The notes under the pieces were generated by a model. The model was not told the DNA's origin. It ran no database searches and saw only the letters and a list, made by a program, of their open reading frames with translations. Source: Candidatus Binataceae bacterium (lineage in GTDB: Bacteria; Desulfobacterota; Binatia; Binatales; Binataceae). Taken from it: DNA of 53,576 bases. The translations under genes and the position numbers were made by a program. The stretch lies in contig DATJMX010000065.1 in the NCBI GenBank assembly GCA_035508495.1, positions 1 to 53,576 of the forward strand. Reading direction: 5' to 3'. Position 1 is the stretch's first letter; each line of letters starts with the position of its first letter. This document shows, piece after piece, positions 52,049-53,576 of the stretch.

Positions 52049-52852
52049 TTGAAGGATTCAGTCTATCGCGAGAAGATCCACCGCATTTACGTTGATTTCC
52101 TCAAGTCGGCGGAAAGCAAGCGGCGATGGAATCCCTTCGATGACGTTCCGTGGGATTCGCTCGAACCCGCGAAGGCGTCGCCGCAAACGATCCGCGCCGT
52201 TGAGCATACCTGTACCGAGGAAATGTACCTGCCCGACTACGGGGCACAGGTGATGCCTTTGTTGCGCAAGACTTTCGGGCTCTCGTGGTTCTGGGCGAAC
52301 TGGACCTACGAAGAGTCGATGCACGCGTTGGCGTTGCGTGAATATCTGATCCGCTCGGGAAATCATTCGGTCGAGTCGATGATCGCATTCGAAGACCGTC
52401 TGTACACCAAAGAATGGACGCTGCCATTTGAGCGTGTCCGCCAGATGTCTTTCTACGGAGCGTTGCAGGAAGCCGCGACCCATCTTGGATACAAACTGCT
52501 GCGCGAGCGGGCCGCGGCAGTCGGCGACCGCATTCTGGATAGAATCTTCTTTCTAATCGGTCGCGACGAAGCCAGTCACGCGGGCTTTTATCGCGGCGTC
52601 ATGGAAGTCGAATTAGAACGCGATCGCGAGGGCACGCTGGCTGACATGGCTCATGTGATACCGCGCTTCAAGATGCCTGGCGAGGGCTTGTTCCCCGACT
52701 ATCACGCGAGCCTGGTTGCGGCGGGTCTGCCTGATGACAGTGCGTGGTATATGGAAAGGGTCGTGATGCCCACCCTGAAAGCCTCGGGCACCAGCTGGGA
52801 AGAGCTGCGCGAATCGTCGCGCAAGATCCGCCGTGACCGCGAATCTATCTGA
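52049..52852 (+). CDS. Acyl-ACP-desaturase-like diiron protein
   Basis: TTG 52049 (GGAG 8 bp upstream) gives a 267-residue protein with all diiron ligands of the stearoyl-ACP desaturase family: T-E-E (E57/E58), E-E-S-M-H (E88-H92), Q-E-A-A-T-H (E141) and D-E-A-S-H (E174, H177). The fold (helical ferritin-like) and W-x-x-N-W-T-Y segments agree. The usual substrate is an acyl chain on ACP, yet no fatty-acid gene is near. In this cluster it may act on a modified peptide or on a lipid attached to it. The frame upstream of TTG is non-homologous. Confidence 0.82.
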   Translation: MKDSVYREKIHRIYVDFLKSAESKRRWNPFDDVPWDSLEPAKASPQTIRAVEHTCTEEMYLPDYGAQVMPLLRKTFGLSWFWANWTYEESMHALALREYLIRSGNHSVESMIAFEDRLYTKEWTLPFERVRQMSFYGALQEAATHLGYKLLRERAAAVGDRILDRIFFLIGRDEASHAGFYRGVMEVELERDREGTLADMAHVIPRFKMPGEGLFPDYHASLVAAGLPDDSAWYMERVVMPTLKASGTSWEELRESSRKIRRDRESI

Positions 52853-52899
52853 GGCGCAGGCGATCGTTCGACGCCTCCAATCAACGTGTAAGTGGCGAT

Positions 52900-52995
52900 G
52901 GAGGAGGAAGGGGCCCGGTGGCCCCACCGGTCTTCAAAACCGGCTTGGCGGCTAATATTGTCGCCGGAGGGTTCGACTCCCTCCCCCCTCCGCCA
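52900..52995 (+). tRNA. selC: tRNA-Sec (anticodon TCA)
   Basis: The 96-nt gene folds as a selenocysteine tRNA. The acceptor is 8 bp (one A-C mismatch), followed by an A-A linker. The D-stem is 6 bp (52910-52915/52920-52925) with a 4-nt loop. The anticodon stem C-C-G-G-T/A-C-C-G-G holds C-T-T-C-A-A-A (anticodon 52934-52936). The long variable arm has a GGCG/CGCC stem. A 5-bp T-stem has loop TTCGACT, and CCA is encoded (52993-52995). The 8+5 acceptor/T helix and 6-bp D-stem are the Sec hallmarks. It decodes the UGA of the selenoprotein gene at 43196-44044. Confidence 0.95.
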
Positions 52996-53088
52996 GTTAA
53001 AATCTTCAAATAAATCAAAGTAATTATGACTTCGCACGCGCAAAGCGATTATGGCATGTATAGTCGACCTCGCTGTGGACATTGACTT

Positions 53089-53110
53089 TTCCCACAATCT
53101 TCCCACAATT
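53089..53110 (+). repeat. Tandem 11-bp direct repeat before the integrase
   Basis: Two adjacent copies of TTCCCACAATC/T (53089-53099 and 53100-53110) end 7 bp before the GTG start of the integrase. They could be arm-type integrase sites or an operator. Confidence 0.45.
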
Positions 53111-53117
53111 AGTGTGC

Positions 53118-53576
53118 GTGGCAACATTCCGCCGAAATCGCTCGGGAAATTGGGAAGTTGCGATTCGCCGACGAAACTACCCTTCCCAATACGGCACATT
53201 TGACACTCGCGCCGAAGCAGAGCGCTGGGCATCCGTGATTGAAGGGGAAATGGCGCGCGGCCGTTTTGTCCCAAGCACCGAAGCAGAACGAACTTCCTTG
53301 GCGCAAGCTCTGGAACGCTATGAACGCGAAGTCAGCGTTAGAAAGAAAGGATATTCACAAGAGCGAAGCCGTCTAAACAGATTCAAGCGTCATGCTCTTT
53401 CACTCAGATCGCTGGCATCGATTCGACCCAAAGACATTGCTCAATACATATCGGAGAGGGAAGGCGTTGTCGGCGGACAGACGATTCGGCTGGATCTGGA
53501 GTTGATTTCCCATTTGTTCACTGTGGCAAGACGTCGGTGGGGAATGGAGTCGTTGTCTAACCCTGTTCAGTTGACA
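53118..53576 (+). CDS. Tyrosine-type site-specific integrase, N-terminal fragment
   Basis: From GTG 53118 the frame stays open for 153 codons to the window edge. It reads M-A-T-F-R-R-N-R-S-G-N-W-E-V-A-I-R-R-R, then T-F-D-T-R-A-E-A-E-R-W-A, the arm-binding N-terminal domain of phage-type integrases. The SAM-like core-binding domain follows (L-S-L-R-S-L-A-S-I-R-P-K-D-I-A, G-G-Q-T-I-R-L-D-L-E-L-I-S-H-L-F, W-G-M-E-S-L-S-N-P-V). The catalytic R-H-R-Y part lies beyond the window. It starts 122 bp after the selC 3' end in the same orientation, the arrangement of an element integrated at the tRNA 3' end. Confidence 0.82.
   Translation, partial: MATFRRNRSGNWEVAIRRRNYPSQYGTFDTRAEAERWASVIEGEMARGRFVPSTEAERTSLAQALERYEREVSVRKKGYSQERSRLNRFKRHALSLRSLASIRPKDIAQYISEREGVVGGQTIRLDLELISHLFTVARRRWGMESLSNPVQLT

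Noticed and set aside
1..53576. CRISPR array
   Set aside because: No regularly spaced direct repeats were seen; the repeats found are single hairpins or coding Pro-Pro-Tyr tracts.

Overview
The window reads as a piece of chromosome from a GC-rich, flagellated bacterium with two membranes. The envelope evidence is a TonB-dependent receptor, a lipobox lipoprotein and a lytic transglycosylase. Genes are dense, with several 4-bp ATGA overlaps. The mix of a very large NAD-glutamate dehydrogenase, a MaoC hydratase, a luciferase-like oxidoreductase, an alkyl-sulfatase-like metallo-hydrolase and a reductase-type selenoprotein suits an uncultured soil or sediment lineage of the Binatota/Desulfobacterota kind. 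That placement is inference from gene content only.

Left part (1-31 kb). A flagellar block opens the window: flagellin C-terminus, fliD, a fliS-like gene, then a TPR/O-GlcNAc-transferase-like glycosyltransferase overlapping a sugar-type methyltransferase, probably a flagellin-glycosylation pair. Housekeeping and accessory genes follow: FecR-domain protein, Memo-family protein with an extra N-terminal domain, FAH-family hydrolase plus Rieske protein, RlmD-like rRNA methyltransferase, giant GDH, nagA, MaoC hydratase, a binding protein without signal peptide, MBL-fold hydrolase, HAD phosphatase, ribE, Rrf2 regulator, an N-acetylglutamate-synthase-like protein, an ArnT-like glycosyltransferase carrying an in-frame repeat, aroA, a BMP lipoprotein, a lytic transglycosylase and a GST.

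Middle (31-46.5 kb). glnE converges on a BtuB-like receptor controlled by a clear cobalamin riboswitch. Beside it lies a cobinamide salvage and lower-ligand set: cobU on the plus strand, and bluB-cbiZ-cbiB-cobD-cobT-cobS on the minus strand. Then come tpx and a compact minus-strand operon of SDR, luciferase-like oxidoreductase and a GrdB/PrdB-type reductase. The reductase is read through an in-frame UGA (selenocysteine 156) that is followed by a good bacterial SECIS hairpin.

Right part (46.5-53.6 kb). A CBS-domain protein and a glutamic-peptidase (G1) homologue are followed by an AT-richer divergent intergenic region. Next is a plus-strand run of eight genes that I consider the most novel part of the window. 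Two proteins carry Pro-Pro-Tyr repeats and Cys-rich motifs; two are small helical proteins; the rest are a radical SAM enzyme, a DUF6065-like protein, a prolyl-hydroxylase-like 2-oxoglutarate oxygenase and an acyl-ACP-desaturase-like diiron protein. Together they look like substrates plus a modification toolkit, perhaps a RiPP-like or structural-protein maturation system. Downstream is the tRNA-Sec gene (selC), which supplies the decoder for the selenoprotein about 9 kb away, and then the N-terminus of a tyrosine integrase. This suggests that an integrated element begins at selC and continues beyond the window.
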